Source of the DNA: Streptacidiphilus jeojiense
Lineage (GTDB): Bacteria > Actinomycetota > Actinomycetes > Streptomycetales > Streptomycetaceae
Direction of reading: 5' to 3'
Assembly: GCF_000719095.1 (NCBI RefSeq)
Contig: NZ_JOEH01000004.1
Location: 186,001-250,000 of the forward strand
DNA length: 64,000 bases
The position numbers were made by a program, and so were the translations under genes. Positions 23,455-33,144 of this stretch are shown one piece after another (position 1 is the first letter of the stretch; each line of letters opens with the position of its first letter). A model generated the notes under the pieces. That model was not told where the DNA came from. It was given only the letters and a program-made list of their open reading frames with translations, and searched no databases.

Positions 23455-26306
23455 CGTTGGTCCCCCACTCTCAACTCGACGCCGATCTGGCGCCTGCCGA
23501 TCACAGCTGCCTCCACCACGACCACGCCGACAGCCAGCGCCAGCAGGGCGAGACCGGGGCCCAGCACCGGCAGCGCGGTGGCCCGCAGGCCGGCGTCGAC
23601 GTCCGCTCCGACCAGGGCCGCGAGGTCCACCGAGGGGCCCAGCAGCGGCACCGCGGCCAGCCCCAGCCCGGTGCCCGCCAGCACCGCCGCGACCACCTGC
23701 GGCAGCGCCTCCACCAGGATCAGCCGATATCCCTGACGGGGCGTCATGCCCATGGTCCGCAACCGTACCAGCAGCGCTGCGCGCCCCGGGGCGGCCTGGA
23801 GCAGGGACAACAGCACCGCCAGCACCGCGAGCAGGGCGCCGGCCGCGATGGTGGCCAGGTAGAGCGTGGCCGCCCCGTCGGACTGCCGGTCGCCGTGCAG
23901 CGCGGCGAGCGCCTCGCTGTGCAGGTCGACGGTGGTCACCGTGGAACCGGAGCTGCGCGCCACGGCGGCCCGCAGCGCCGGGCCGTCCACCGGACCGGTG
24001 ACGTAGAGCGTCAGCACGTCGTCGGCGTGGGCCGAGACCTGCGTCCGGGCGGCCAGTGCCTGGGCGGAGGCGACCACGAACGGCGCCTTGCCCATCAGTA
24101 CCGAGTCCAGGACCCCGGCGACCACGATCTGGAAGGAGCCGGAGTCGTCCTGCACCGTCATCGGCGCACGGCCCATGGTCCCCGCCACGTCGGCGGAGAC
24201 CAGTACCGGGATCGGCCCGTTGCCGCTCCAGTGCAGCAGCCCGGCCGGGAAGGAGCCGCCCACCCGGTCGGAGACGGCCCGGTAGCCGTCCGGGTCGACC
24301 CCGTAGAAGTCGACCTCCGCGCCCACGGTGGGGAACGCCACCCGGGTCTGCGCCACCGGCAGCACGCTGCGCACGCCGGGTGCGCTGCGGACCGCGGCGA
24401 CCACGGCGGCCGGGATCGGCGAGCCGGTGGCGGTCACCCGGGCGTCCGCGCCCACCTGGGCCAGCGCCGCCCGGTCGCGGGCGTCACTGACACCACTGAG
24501 CACCTCGGTGCCGAAGACGGCCACGGTCAGCGCCAGCAGCAGGGCCAGCAGCGGCAGCACCGAGGCGGTCGAGGAGGCCCGCCCGGCCCTGGCCAGGCCG
24601 AGGAAGCCGACGGCGCCGCCGCGCCGCTGCGAGGGGCGGGCGGCCAGCCGCAGCGGCCACGGGTAGATCCGCATCAGCAGGAACGCCCCGGCCAGCCCCA
24701 TCAGCGGCGGTGCGCAGGTCAGCAGCAGGTCGACGCCGCCGCCAGACGCCAGCCCCTGGCGCCGCACCGCGACCACGGCGACCACCGCCACCAGCACCAC
24801 GGCCAGTTCGGCGACGGTGCGCCGGCGGCTGGGCCTGGCCGTGGTCACGTCCTCGGGACGGTCGGCGGCCCGGAGCCTGCGGTGCCGCAGCAGCCCGCGC
24901 AGCGGGATCGCGGCGGTGGCCACCGCCCAGACCGCTAGGCCGGCGGTGAGCGCGGGCAGGGTCCGGCCGGTGGGCAGGAGCAGCAGCGCCAGGCCGATGC
25001 CGACGGCGGCGCCGGGGACGGTGCAGCACAGCGCCTCGCCCAGCAGCCGTCGGCCCAGCGCCGGCATGCTGCCGCCGCGTGCCCGCAGCAGCCGCAGTTC
25101 GGCGTCCCGCCGGTCCGCCGCGAGCCCGGCCGCCATCAGCAGCACCGCGCCGGCGACCCCGGCCGCGCCGGCGATGCCGACGGTGAGCACCGGGGTGATC
25201 GCGTTCGCCTCGGTGGTGAACTGGCTGAGGGCGTCGGGCAGGCCGGAGGTGAACTGCTCGCCCTGCGGGAACCCGTCACCGGGCACCCGGGCCGCCGCCT
25301 GCCCGCCTCCGGTCAGCAGGTCCGACAGCCTGCTCTGCAGCCCCGGGATGTCGTGCGCGTGCAGGGCGCCCTGCTGCGGCAGGAACCACCAGTACGCCTC
25401 CAGCCCGCCGATGGCCGGGAAGTACGGGACGGTGCCGGCCGCCACCAGCGCCTCGGCGTGCCAGGTGCTGCCGGGGTTGGGGTCGCCCTTCGGCGGCAGC
25501 GTGATGGTGGAGGAGGGGGCGACCAGCCGCGGCTCCGCGCTCCAGTAGTCCTGGTCCTGGTACCGGAGCTGCTGGGTGACCGGCTGGTAGACGCCGACCA
25601 CGTGCAGCAGCACCGGGGCGCCCTGCTGCGGCGCCAGGTGCAGCACCTGGCCGAGCCGGATGTGGACGGTGGTCGCGGTCGCGGCGCTGATCGCGATCTC
25701 CAGCTCGCCGGGGGCGGCGGAACCGGCGTCGGGCGCCTGCGGCATCCGGCCCTGGAGCAGCTTCAGCCGGGAGGCGTCGCCGTCCTGCCAGTCCAGGGTC
25801 ATCAGCGGCGGGATGCCCTCGGGCCGGGCCAGCCCGGGGTCCATCAGGAAGTCCCTGATCCCGGTGGTGTGGACGCCGGTGCTGCCGCCGGTGGTCTCGG
25901 CCGGCACCTCGGTGAGGATGTCCGCGAGCTTGGAGCGGACCGTCGCCAGGTTCGACGGCGACACCGCGGACGCGTCGCCGAGTTGGGGCAGGGTGCCGTC
26001 GTTGCTGAAGCCGGCCACCGCTTCCAGCGCCGATCCCGACACCCCGGCCTTGGCCAGCTCGCTGCGCAGCGCGCCGTCCTGGTAGCGGTCGTACCAGCGC
26101 GGGAAGCCGGCCGCGATGAAGGTGGTGGCCAGCACCAGCACGGTCAGGGCCAGCGCCGCCCCCGCGGCCGACCGCAGCCTGGTACGGGTCCACGGCGCCA
26201 CGGCCGGCGGCCGGTTCCCCCGGCGACACAGGCCCAGCAGGCCAAGCAGACCCAGCGGCCCTCCCCGGCGCGGTTCCTGACGCTCGCTCACCTGATCCCC
26301 GCTCAT
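23451..26306 (-). CDS. Giant FtsX-type ABC transporter permease
   Basis: 951 residues. A short basic N-terminus leads to a first membrane segment (about 45-65), a large extracellular domain (about 70-330), a block of membrane segments (about 370-560, with LLLPTGRTLPALTAGLAVWA), a second extracellular domain (about 600-800), and a final FtsX block (about 820-951). This double-module layout is usual for large actinobacterial MacB-like permeases. It pairs with the ATPase just downstream and the larger permease upstream. The start at 26306 has GGAGG upstream and forms an ATGA overlap with the preceding gene. Substrate unknown. Confidence 0.87.
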   Translation of the reverse strand: MSGDQVSERQEPRRGGPLGLLGLLGLCRRGNRPPAVAPWTRTRLRSAAGAALALTVLVLATTFIAAGFPRWYDRYQDGALRSELAKAGVSGSALEAVAGFSNDGTLPQLGDASAVSPSNLATVRSKLADILTEVPAETTGGSTGVHTTGIRDFLMDPGLARPEGIPPLMTLDWQDGDASRLKLLQGRMPQAPDAGSAAPGELEIAISAATATTVHIRLGQVLHLAPQQGAPVLLHVVGVYQPVTQQLRYQDQDYWSAEPRLVAPSSTITLPPKGDPNPGSTWHAEALVAAGTVPYFPAIGGLEAYWWFLPQQGALHAHDIPGLQSRLSDLLTGGGQAAARVPGDGFPQGEQFTSGLPDALSQFTTEANAITPVLTVGIAGAAGVAGAVLLMAAGLAADRRDAELRLLRARGGSMPALGRRLLGEALCCTVPGAAVGIGLALLLLPTGRTLPALTAGLAVWAVATAAIPLRGLLRHRRLRAADRPEDVTTARPSRRRTVAELAVVLVAVVAVVAVRRQGLASGGGVDLLLTCAPPLMGLAGAFLLMRIYPWPLRLAARPSQRRGGAVGFLGLARAGRASSTASVLPLLALLLALTVAVFGTEVLSGVSDARDRAALAQVGADARVTATGSPIPAAVVAAVRSAPGVRSVLPVAQTRVAFPTVGAEVDFYGVDPDGYRAVSDRVGGSFPAGLLHWSGNGPIPVLVSADVAGTMGRAPMTVQDDSGSFQIVVAGVLDSVLMGKAPFVVASAQALAARTQVSAHADDVLTLYVTGPVDGPALRAAVARSSGSTVTTVDLHSEALAALHGDRQSDGAATLYLATIAAGALLAVLAVLLSLLQAAPGRAALLVRLRTMGMTPRQGYRLILVEALPQVVAAVLAGTGLGLAAVPLLGPSVDLAALVGADVDAGLRATALPVLGPGLALLALAVGVVVVEAAVIGRRQIGVELRVGDQR

Positions 26307-29300
26307 GATTCCTCCGGCTGCCGCAGCTGCCGCGCCGGGTCGCCGCCGCGCAGCCCCGCCGCCACCGCGGTCAGCAGCGGCACCGCGGCGACCGCCACCA
26401 GCAGCAGCACCAGCCGATCGCCGGGTATCCGCACCAGTACCTGGGGCACCGGCCGGTGCGCCAGCGGGGTGATCACCAGCAGCGGTGTCACCAGCCGGGT
26501 CAGCGCGAGGCCCAGGCCGGCGCCCACCCCGACGCCGACCAGGACCGGCAGCGCCAGCTCCGCGGCGGTGCCGCGGACCAGCTGCCACCGTCGGGCGCCC
26601 AGCGCCTGAAGCACCGCCACCTCGCCCGTCCGCCGCCGTACCGCGCCGGTGGCGTCGGCGCTGAAGCCCACCGCGGCCAGGGCGACCGCCAGCGCGACCG
26701 CGGCCAGCAGCGCGGCCTGCGGTCCGGTGCCCAGCGGGTCGGTCAGGGCGGCCCCGGAGACCTGGTCCCGGACGTACACCGCCTCCACCCCCTGCAGGTT
26801 GCGCAGCGCCGTGCCGACCCGGTCGGCGGCGCCGGGGGCGACGGACAGCCACCACTCGGCCGCCGGCAGCGGAGTGGCCTGGTCGGCCAGCGCCCGGCGG
26901 TTGTAGGAGGCCAGGTCCACCAGCAGGGCCCCGCCGTACTCGCTGGGGTCGGTGCTGCCGTACCCCGAACCCTGGACCAGCGCCGAGCCGTTGATCCCCT
27001 GCTCGGCCGCGCTCCCGGTGCCGGGCAGCGCCTTGACCGAGCCGGTGATGACCACCTGCACCGTGCCGGACCCCGAGGGGAGGGCCAGCTGCGAGCCGAT
27101 CCGGGTGCCGGTGGCGGTCAGGAACCGCTGGTCGGCGACGGCCGGCAGGGCCCCGGTCGCGGTGCCGGCGGTGCCCGGGCCCAGGGTCAGCGTCCCGGAG
27201 GGGGTGTCGCTGCCCGGGTCGGCGTGGAAGGTGCCGCTGTCGATGCGCGCGGTCAGCAGCGCGCCGCCGCCGGAGGCCATGCCGAGCACCTTCCCGTCGA
27301 CGTAGCTGGTGGGACCACCGGACAGGCTGTAGACCATGTTGTTCTCACCGGCGTCGAAGGACGCCTTCCAGGCGGCACCCGGCGGCAGGGTCGCCGCGGC
27401 GCCCCCCTGCCCGTGCACCGCGTGCACGGTGAAGGTCTGGGTGACCGCCCGGCCCAGGGAGACCGGGGTGGTGACGGTCATTCCGCTCAGCCAGAGCGGG
27501 TAGGCGGGGGCGCCGCCGCCGGTGGCGGCGTCCAGGTCGAAGGCGACCGGATGGGTGGCCCCGTCGGCGGCGACCGCGGCGGCGGCGAGGGTGTAGGGGA
27601 GGCCGTAGCGGTCGGTGACCTGGATCGCCACCTGGTCGGTAGCGGCGCTCATCTGCGGTTCGGCCGACGCCGCCGCGGACAGCCCGGCGCTGATGTCCAG
27701 CACGATGCTGTCCGGGCGGCCCGGGACCTGGATGCCCTCGGCGGCCGCGGACAGCGGCGGGTCCGCCAGCGAGGACAGCAGTTGCCGGGCGCTGCGGTCG
27801 GCCAGGTCGGCGCGCAGCGGGTACCGGTCCGCCTCCTGCCGGGTGTCCAGGGCGATCAGCTCGGCGCTGCGGCCGGCGGTCGCCGACACCGAGCTGCGGC
27901 CGACCGGGACCGCGCCGGTCACCCCGGGCAGCGCGGCGTACTGCCCGCCCTGGCCGAACGGCGGGGTGCTGTTGGCGGCCACCCGGATCTGGCCGCCGGT
28001 GTCGAACGCGGCCTGGTCGGTCTGCGACTGCTGCCAGGTGGCGATCTGGCCCAGCGAGAGGGTGCCGATGGCGGCGGCCAGCGACAGCACCAGCACCGGT
28101 CCGGCGCCCTGCTGCGGCCGCCGGGCCAGCTGCCAGCCCACCATGGCGGCCGGCAGCGAGCGTCCGCGCGGGATCAGCCGTTCGGCGGCCTTGGCCGCCA
28201 TCGGTATCAGACGCAGCGTCAGCACCGTTCCGGCGCACAGCGCCAGGGTCGGCGCGGCGACCAGCACCGGGTCGATGCCCAGCTTGCCGCCGCTGTCCGC
28301 GGTGAGTACCCCGCTGCCGTCGCTCTGGGCGGCGTAGTGGTTCAACTGCCAGTAGGCGCCCACCGCCAGGCAGACCAGGGCCAGGTCGGAACCGCCGCGC
28401 AGCAGTCCGGGCAGCGCCGCCCGGCGGGCCCGTCCGCGCCGGTGCTCGGACCAGCTCCTGGCCCGTACCAGGGTCGGTCCGAGCACCACCAGCGCGCTGG
28501 CGAAGGCCGCGGCCAGCGCGACCCACCAGGCGCTGTCCGGCAACGGACCGTCCAGCCGCACGCCGGAGCGGGCCAGCGGGCCGTAGCCGCCGAGCAGCCG
28601 GATCAGCGGGGCGGCCAGCAGCGGCGCGAACGCGGCCGCGGGCAGCACCAGCAGCACCGCCTCGGCGGCGGCCAGCAGGGTCAGCCGGCGCGGGGCGGCG
28701 CCACGGGCCCGCAGCAGCGCGTTCTCCGACTCCCGCTCCTCGGCCAGCAGCCTGGCCGCCAGCAGCAGCGTCATCATCGCCAGCAGGCACAGCTGCAGTA
28801 CCGCCACCAGCAGCGTGGCCCGGGCCACCAGCAGCGAGTTCTGCAGCTGGTCCAGCAGCGAGGGCAGCACGCAGGTGGCGGAGAAGGGCCCGGAGCCGCT
28901 GCCGACGGACTGGTTGCCGATGCCGTTCACCACCGTGCGCAGGCTCTGCGCCAGCGCGGGCAGGCGGCCGCTGTCCAGGCCGCCGAAGTCGGCGACGACC
29001 TGCCAGGACTCCTGGTACTGCGGGACGGTGCCGTTGCCGAAGTCGGCGTCGTCGACCAGCAGCGGGCCGTAGGAGCTGGTGCTGCTCCCGGAGCTGCGCG
29101 AGGCGCCCTTGCCGGCCAGCGGGTCGAGCTGCCAGTAGCGGTCGGCGCTGCTGCGCGGGGCGTAGACGCCGGTGATCCGCAGCTGCACCTGCCTGCCGCT
29201 GAGCCGGTCCTTGACGGTGACCACGGGGGTGCGGCCGCCGGTCGCCCCGAAGCGCTGGGCCGCGGCCTGCGGCACCGCGACCGGGACCGGCGCGCCCGGC

Positions 29301-29710
29301 ACCGCCGTCCCCGGCCAGGCGCCGCTGACCAGGCGCAGCCGGGAGCGGTCCGGCGAACCCAGCGAGGCGGTGTCGGGGTCGGCCCCCTTCGCCGCGCCGG
29401 GCAGGGCGTAGGGGTCGGACAGCGCCAGCGTCGTCGTGCTGGTCGGCAGTCCGGGGAAGGCCTCGGCGGCGAGCTGCCGGACCGCGGCGTCGTTCTTCGC
29501 CCGGTCCGTCTGGCCCGCGGTGCGGGTCAGCAGCAGCGGGGTGCCGGCGGCGTCGGTGGTGGCCAGGGTGCGCCGCACGCCGGCGTCGCCGACCGAGGAG
29601 GTGAAGCCGGCCAGTGCGGCCAGCACCGTGGTGGTGAGCAGCACGGTGAGCAGCGCCGCAGCGATCAGCAGGCGGTGTGCCCGCACCCGCAGCAGGACGA
29701 AGCCACCCAC
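26303..29710 (-). CDS. Giant FtsX-type ABC transporter permease, first gene of the system
   Basis: 1135 residues. The first segment (VLLRVRAHRLLIAAALLTVL, residues 5-35) is followed by a large external domain, a central block of membrane segments (about 300-560, with LLLAARLLAEERESENALLR as the FtsX signature loop), a second external domain (about 570-960) and a C-terminal FtsX block (about 985-1125, with RRRTGEVAVLQALGARRWQL). The two FtsX modules face the ATPase encoded downstream. With the 951-residue partner it probably forms a heterodimer that pulls something through or out of the membrane. The start is GTG 29710 with a G-rich upstream site. The upstream region 29711-29879 holds its promoter. 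Confidence 0.87.
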   Translation of the reverse strand: MGGFVLLRVRAHRLLIAAALLTVLLTTTVLAALAGFTSSVGDAGVRRTLATTDAAGTPLLLTRTAGQTDRAKNDAAVRQLAAEAFPGLPTSTTTLALSDPYALPGAAKGADPDTASLGSPDRSRLRLVSGAWPGTAVPGAPVPVAVPQAAAQRFGATGGRTPVVTVKDRLSGRQVQLRITGVYAPRSSADRYWQLDPLAGKGASRSSGSSTSSYGPLLVDDADFGNGTVPQYQESWQVVADFGGLDSGRLPALAQSLRTVVNGIGNQSVGSGSGPFSATCVLPSLLDQLQNSLLVARATLLVAVLQLCLLAMMTLLLAARLLAEERESENALLRARGAAPRRLTLLAAAEAVLLVLPAAAFAPLLAAPLIRLLGGYGPLARSGVRLDGPLPDSAWWVALAAAFASALVVLGPTLVRARSWSEHRRGRARRAALPGLLRGGSDLALVCLAVGAYWQLNHYAAQSDGSGVLTADSGGKLGIDPVLVAAPTLALCAGTVLTLRLIPMAAKAAERLIPRGRSLPAAMVGWQLARRPQQGAGPVLVLSLAAAIGTLSLGQIATWQQSQTDQAAFDTGGQIRVAANSTPPFGQGGQYAALPGVTGAVPVGRSSVSATAGRSAELIALDTRQEADRYPLRADLADRSARQLLSSLADPPLSAAAEGIQVPGRPDSIVLDISAGLSAAASAEPQMSAATDQVAIQVTDRYGLPYTLAAAAVAADGATHPVAFDLDAATGGGAPAYPLWLSGMTVTTPVSLGRAVTQTFTVHAVHGQGGAAATLPPGAAWKASFDAGENNMVYSLSGGPTSYVDGKVLGMASGGGALLTARIDSGTFHADPGSDTPSGTLTLGPGTAGTATGALPAVADQRFLTATGTRIGSQLALPSGSGTVQVVITGSVKALPGTGSAAEQGINGSALVQGSGYGSTDPSEYGGALLVDLASYNRRALADQATPLPAAEWWLSVAPGAADRVGTALRNLQGVEAVYVRDQVSGAALTDPLGTGPQAALLAAVALAVALAAVGFSADATGAVRRRTGEVAVLQALGARRWQLVRGTAAELALPVLVGVGVGAGLGLALTRLVTPLLVITPLAHRPVPQVLVRIPGDRLVLLLVAVAAVPLLTAVAAGLRGGDPARQLRQPEES

Positions 29711-29843
29711 CTGAGCCCCCGTGTCTCGATCCGATCACCCCCGGTTCGCGGGCGATCCTGTCACGCAGGCCAGTGGTGGCGGAAGGGCCGCGGGTAAATC
29801 TTGACCGACCCGGTAGTGGACGGGAGTTGGCTCAGCGTGTACA

Positions 29844-29892
29844 GGTCAGCGGGTGCACGGGGTCAGCGGGTGCACAGGGTCAGGGGGTGTTC
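29844..29892. repeat. 17-bp tandem repeat, three copies, reaching into the globin stop codon
   Basis: GTCAGCGGGTGCAC occurs at 29845-29858 and again at 29862-29875 (period 17); a decayed third copy (GTCAGGGGGTGTTCAC) at 29879-29894 contains the globin stop codon. A further decayed copy starts at 29832. It lies between the globin and the ABC permease operon. Confidence 0.7.
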
Positions 29893-30281
29893 ACCATCGA
29901 CGCCGCCGCGTACTCCAGGTAGTCCCAGAGCTGCTGCCGGTGCTCCTCGGCCAGCCCCAACTCGTCCACCGCCGCCCGCATGTGGCGCAGCCAGGCGTCG
30001 TGGGCGGCGCGGTCGACGGTGAACGGGGCGTGCCGCATCCGCAGCCGCGGGTGGCCCCGCTGGTCGCTGTAGGTGCGCGGGCCGCCCCAGTACTGCATCA
30101 GGAACAGTGCGAGCCGCTCCTCGGCCGGGCCGAGGTCCTGCTCCGGGTACATCGGCCGGAGCAGCGGGTCCTCGGCGACGCCCTGGTAGAACGTGTGCAC
30201 CAGGCGCCGGAACACCGGCTCGCCGCCGACCTGCTCGAAGAACGTCCGGGTGTCGAGGGTGCCTCGCTTGATCTGGTCCAC
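29880..30281 (-). CDS. glbO: Truncated haemoglobin, group II (GlbO type)
   Basis: 133 residues. The group II globin features are clear: [41 protein letters not shown], the [20 protein letters not shown] region with the distal Tyr/Trp residues, and the proximal His in RHAPFTV. These proteins bind oxygen and may detoxify NO or peroxide in the cytoplasm. The GTG at 30281 starts MDQIKRGTL, as in other streptomycete members. It overlaps nothing, and it is divergent from the SnoaL-like gene (64 bp). Confidence 0.93.
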   Translation of the reverse strand: MDQIKRGTLDTRTFFEQVGGEPVFRRLVHTFYQGVAEDPLLRPMYPEQDLGPAEERLALFLMQYWGGPRTYSDQRGHPRLRMRHAPFTVDRAAHDAWLRHMRAAVDELGLAEEHRQQLWDYLEYAAASMVNTP

Positions 30282-30333
30282 GGCCCCATGGTCTCAGATG
30301 TTCGAGTCCCGGACGGCCGGGCCGGTCATCGTC

Positions 30334-30339
30334 CATACT
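30334..30339 (+). promoter_or_regulatory. Candidate -10 hexamer for leaderless SnoaL-like gene
   Basis: CATACT followed by six bases and ATG 30346; no Shine-Dalgarno sequence is present. Confidence 0.35.
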
Positions 30340-30345
30340 CACCGG

Positions 30346-30699
30346 ATGATCACATCGCGCGAGCTGCTGCAGGCCCATCTGGACGCCTTCAACGCCCGGG
30401 ACCTGGACGCCCTGATGGCCGGGTTCGCCGACGACGCGGTCTGGCGGACCGGCACCGACACGGTCACCGGGCGGGCCGCGCTCACCGAGCTGTTCGGCTG
30501 GGCGATGGCCAACATCCTGCCGGAACTGACCCTGCGCACCCTGGTGGTCGAGGGTGGCCTCGCGGCCTGCGAGCTCACCGAGACGCTCACCCACGAGGGC
30601 CGGACCAGCGCCGTCCCGATAGCGGGCTTCTTCCGCTTCCGGGACGGCCTGATCGTCTCGGCCGCCGTCTACCGCGAGGGCAGTGCCGACCTGGCCTGA
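30346..30699 (+). CDS. SnoaL-like (NTF2-fold) protein
   Basis: 117 residues. The NTF2/SnoaL pattern is plain: LLQAHLDAFNARDLDALMAGF, DDAVWRTG, VTGRAALTELF and AGFFRFRDGLIVSAAVYRE. These small barrels bind hydrophobic ligands; some are cyclases or isomerases, many are unassigned. No ribosome site precedes ATG 30346, but CATACT sits six bases upstream, as for a leaderless mRNA. It is divergent from the globin and convergent with the FHA gene (35 bp). No function is assigned beyond the fold. Confidence 0.8.
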   Translation: MITSRELLQAHLDAFNARDLDALMAGFADDAVWRTGTDTVTGRAALTELFGWAMANILPELTLRTLVVEGGLAACELTETLTHEGRTSAVPIAGFFRFRDGLIVSAAVYREGSADLA

Positions 30700-30734
30700 A
30701 CGTCTCCTCGGATCGCTCAGGCGCCGTACGGCCG

Positions 30735-31718
30735 TCAGGCGTGGTGCACCGTGATGGTGGTCCAGGCGCCGACGTGGATCCGGTCGCCGTCCTTCAACGG
30801 GACCGGGGTGTGCGCCGGGATCGAGTCCGGGGCGCCGTTGAGGGTGGTGCCGTTGGTGGAGTCCTGGTCGATGACCACCCAGCCGCCGTCCGGCTGCTCC
30901 TGCAGCAGCGCGTGCTGGTGCGAGGCCCCCGGGTCCTCGGGGGCGGTGGACAGGTCGATCTCGGGCACGGTGCCGCGCTGGTTGCTGCGCCGGCCGATCC
31001 GCAGCTGGCCGCGCCCGGTCATGGGCACCCGCCGCTCCTGCGAGTACGGCGGGTAGTACAGCCCGGCGGCGTCCGGGCCGCTGCGCGCCATCATGTCGTT
31101 GAAGTAGTCGCGGTCGGCGGCGACGGTGGCCACCCAGGTGACCCGGCCGACCGGCTGGGACGGCTGGGACTGCTGCTGCTGTTCCTGCGGCGGCGGCAGG
31201 AAGTAGTCGGTGCCGAAACCGCCGCTGGTGTCGCCGGTGGAGTACTGGACCCCGCCGTAGGTGCCCGGCTGGGGCTGCGGGGGCTGCTGCTGTTGCGGCT
31301 GGACGGGCCGGCCCGGCTGGGCGTAGCCGCCGGGCTGCTGTCCGTAGCCCTGCTGCTGCCCGTACTGCGGCTGCGGCGGCTGGGGCTGGCCGTACGGCTG
31401 CTGCTGCTGGAAGTGCGGCGGCACCGGGGACGGCTGTTGCTGCTGCGGGGGCTGCTGCTGGGCCCGCCGCGAGGGAGTGGCCAGGTCGTAGTCGTAGCCG
31501 CACTCCTCGCAGTAGCGGCCGGTCTGCGGGGTGCTGCAGATCGGGCACATCTCCAGACCCGCGGTCTGCGGCGGCTGCTGCTGCGCCGGGTCCGGGACGC
31601 CCCACTGCTGCGGCTGCTGCTGTTGCTGCGGCTGGGCGGTCTGCGTGGGCATGGGCCAGCCGCAGTAGTCGCAGTAGTCGGCGGCTGGCGAGTCATGGCC
31701 CTGCGGGCAGATCGGCAT
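30735..31718 (-). CDS. FHA-domain protein with two zinc ribbons
   Basis: 327 residues. Two zinc-ribbon-like modules open the protein (residues about 4-21, with CPQGH and YCDYCG; about 58-75, with CPICS and YCEECG). A long Gln/Pro/Gly/Tyr-rich linker (about 85-185) follows, then a C-terminal FHA domain (about 235-327): LRIGRR, the SHQHALL loop and DSTNGTTLNG carry the phosphothreonine-binding residues. It would read threonine phosphorylation, probably by the PknG-like kinase of the same operon. The mycobacterial FHA partner GarA has an N-terminal ETTSVF phospho-site; I do not see one here. It is the last gene of the seven-gene signalling operon, 75 bp after the vWA gene. Confidence 0.9.
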   Translation of the reverse strand: MPICPQGHDSPAADYCDYCGWPMPTQTAQPQQQQQPQQWGVPDPAQQQPPQTAGLEMCPICSTPQTGRYCEECGYDYDLATPSRRAQQQPPQQQQPSPVPPHFQQQQPYGQPQPPQPQYGQQQGYGQQPGGYAQPGRPVQPQQQQPPQPQPGTYGGVQYSTGDTSGGFGTDYFLPPPQEQQQQSQPSQPVGRVTWVATVAADRDYFNDMMARSGPDAAGLYYPPYSQERRVPMTGRGQLRIGRRSNQRGTVPEIDLSTAPEDPGASHQHALLQEQPDGGWVVIDQDSTNGTTLNGAPDSIPAHTPVPLKDGDRIHVGAWTTITVHHA

Positions 31719-31793
31719 GGGGAGCCCCCCTCTGGCTCGTGGGTGCAGCGCCCGGCCGGGCGGCCTGCTTCTTCAGGACGCGTGCTGCTCTGA

Positions 31794-33140
31794 TCAGGGC
31801 GTCTTCTTGACCCGGACCGTCTTGGTGGACCGGGTCTCCAGTGTCATCGAGTCGGCCTCGCTGACGTTCTTACGGAATCGAACGGTACCTTCCTTCGGGT
31901 CCACCACGTCCACCACCTTCGCCAACAGGCGGAAGGTGTCCTCATTGCCCGATTCGTGCGCCAGCTGGACCGCCTTGCCGAGCTTGGACGTCGCGTTGTC
32001 CACATCCCCGCGCCGGTGGGCCTCCATGCCCTCCTGGATCGCCTTCGCCAGATCGGCCTGGCCGGTGTAGTGCGCCACCTGCGGGCTGATCTTGGTGGAG
32101 GCGGCGATGTCGTCCGTCCACACCGCCTTGACCAGGCCCTGCGACAGCACCTCGGTGGTCCCGTCCGGCTGCGGCACCACCAGGCTGATCCGCCCGGCCA
32201 GCATCTCGCTGCCCACGGCCGCCGACGGGACCTCGATGCAGACGTGGTAGTCGCGGCTCTCGTCGCCCCAGGAGCCGGTGGGGTAGTCCCCGGCCCTCGG
32301 GCCGGACTCCTTGCGCCGCCCGGACAGGTCCTCGACGGTCGGCGCGACCTGCTTCACGAACTTCACCGCGGCGTTGGCCGGCGTCCACACCCGCAGGGCC
32401 ACGTCCGCCACCTCCTTGCCCATGGCGTTCTCCATCATGGCCCGGAAGTCGTCGGCGAGACCCGCGGGGTCGGCGACGATGTCCACGGTGCCGAGCAGCG
32501 CCGAGGAGATCCGGCGCAGCTCCTGGATCTCCCAGTCGGTGCCGACGCCGCGGCAGTCCGCGGTGAAGTGGCCCTGCACCCGGTCCAGGGTGCGCTGCAG
32601 GTCGTTGGGGTTCTCGTGCTCGTTGCGGCCGTCGGTGAGCAGGATGCCGTGCCGGATCGATATGTCCCGGCGGGAGTGGAACAGCTGCTCGGCCTTGCTC
32701 AGCCAGGTGCCGATGGCGGTCCCGCCGCTGGGGGTGAGCCGGCGCAGCGACTGCTTGGCCTCCTCCCGGCTGCCGGCGTGCGCCACGGCGAGCTGGCCGC
32801 CGCCCGGGTAGACCTCCTTGGCCTCGTGGGTCCCGGCCACCACGGCGAAGGCGACCCCGTCCCTGACCGCGTCGATCGCGGCGGCGGTGGCCTCGCGGGC
32901 GGCGCGGATCTTGTCGGACGGGTAGTCCATGGAGCCGGAGCAGTCCACCATGATCACCACGGCGGCGTCCGGGCCGTCGGCGAAGTTGACCGGCTGGGCG
33001 CTGACGCTGCCGCTGGTCCCGCCGCCGGTCGCGGTGACCGTGACGATCGCGTTCACCTCGCGGGCGCCCTCGGCCAGGTACTCGTTCTGGAAGATGTCGA
33101 CGGCGAACTGCGGCAGGTTGGACTTGGCGAGCCTGGCCAT
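31794..33140 (-). CDS. Von Willebrand factor A domain protein
   Basis: 448 residues, no signal peptide, so cytoplasmic. The vWA domain (about 55-235) has a complete metal site: DCSGSM (MIDAS), T in GGTAIGTW, and D in LLTDGRNEHENPN. Residues 250-370 form a beta-rich domain, and the tail (375-448) has a helical stretch (AIQEGMEAHRRGDVDNATSK) like a TPR or small helical adaptor. vWA proteins of this sort bring partners together in signalling complexes. It lies four bases after the PP2C gene, whose last codons carry its GGGAG ribosome site, so the two are made in step. Confidence 0.9.
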   Translation of the reverse strand: MARLAKSNLPQFAVDIFQNEYLAEGAREVNAIVTVTATGGGTSGSVSAQPVNFADGPDAAVVIMVDCSGSMDYPSDKIRAAREATAAAIDAVRDGVAFAVVAGTHEAKEVYPGGGQLAVAHAGSREEAKQSLRRLTPSGGTAIGTWLSKAEQLFHSRRDISIRHGILLTDGRNEHENPNDLQRTLDRVQGHFTADCRGVGTDWEIQELRRISSALLGTVDIVADPAGLADDFRAMMENAMGKEVADVALRVWTPANAAVKFVKQVAPTVEDLSGRRKESGPRAGDYPTGSWGDESRDYHVCIEVPSAAVGSEMLAGRISLVVPQPDGTTEVLSQGLVKAVWTDDIAASTKISPQVAHYTGQADLAKAIQEGMEAHRRGDVDNATSKLGKAVQLAHESGNEDTFRLLAKVVDVVDPKEGTVRFRKNVSEADSMTLETRSTKTVRVKKTP

Positions 33141-33144
33141 GGGG

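Noticed and set aside
26307..26855. An N-terminal extension of the 951-residue permease to 26855
   Set aside because: The extension lies inside the upstream permease gene and reads as Gly/Arg/Ala-rich sequence with no membrane segment. The ATG at 26306 has a GGAGG site and an ATGA overlap, so it is the real start.
30723..30732. Palindrome GCCGTACGGC between the SnoaL-like and FHA genes
   Set aside because: Too short and lacking a loop to be a convincing terminator for the signalling operon.
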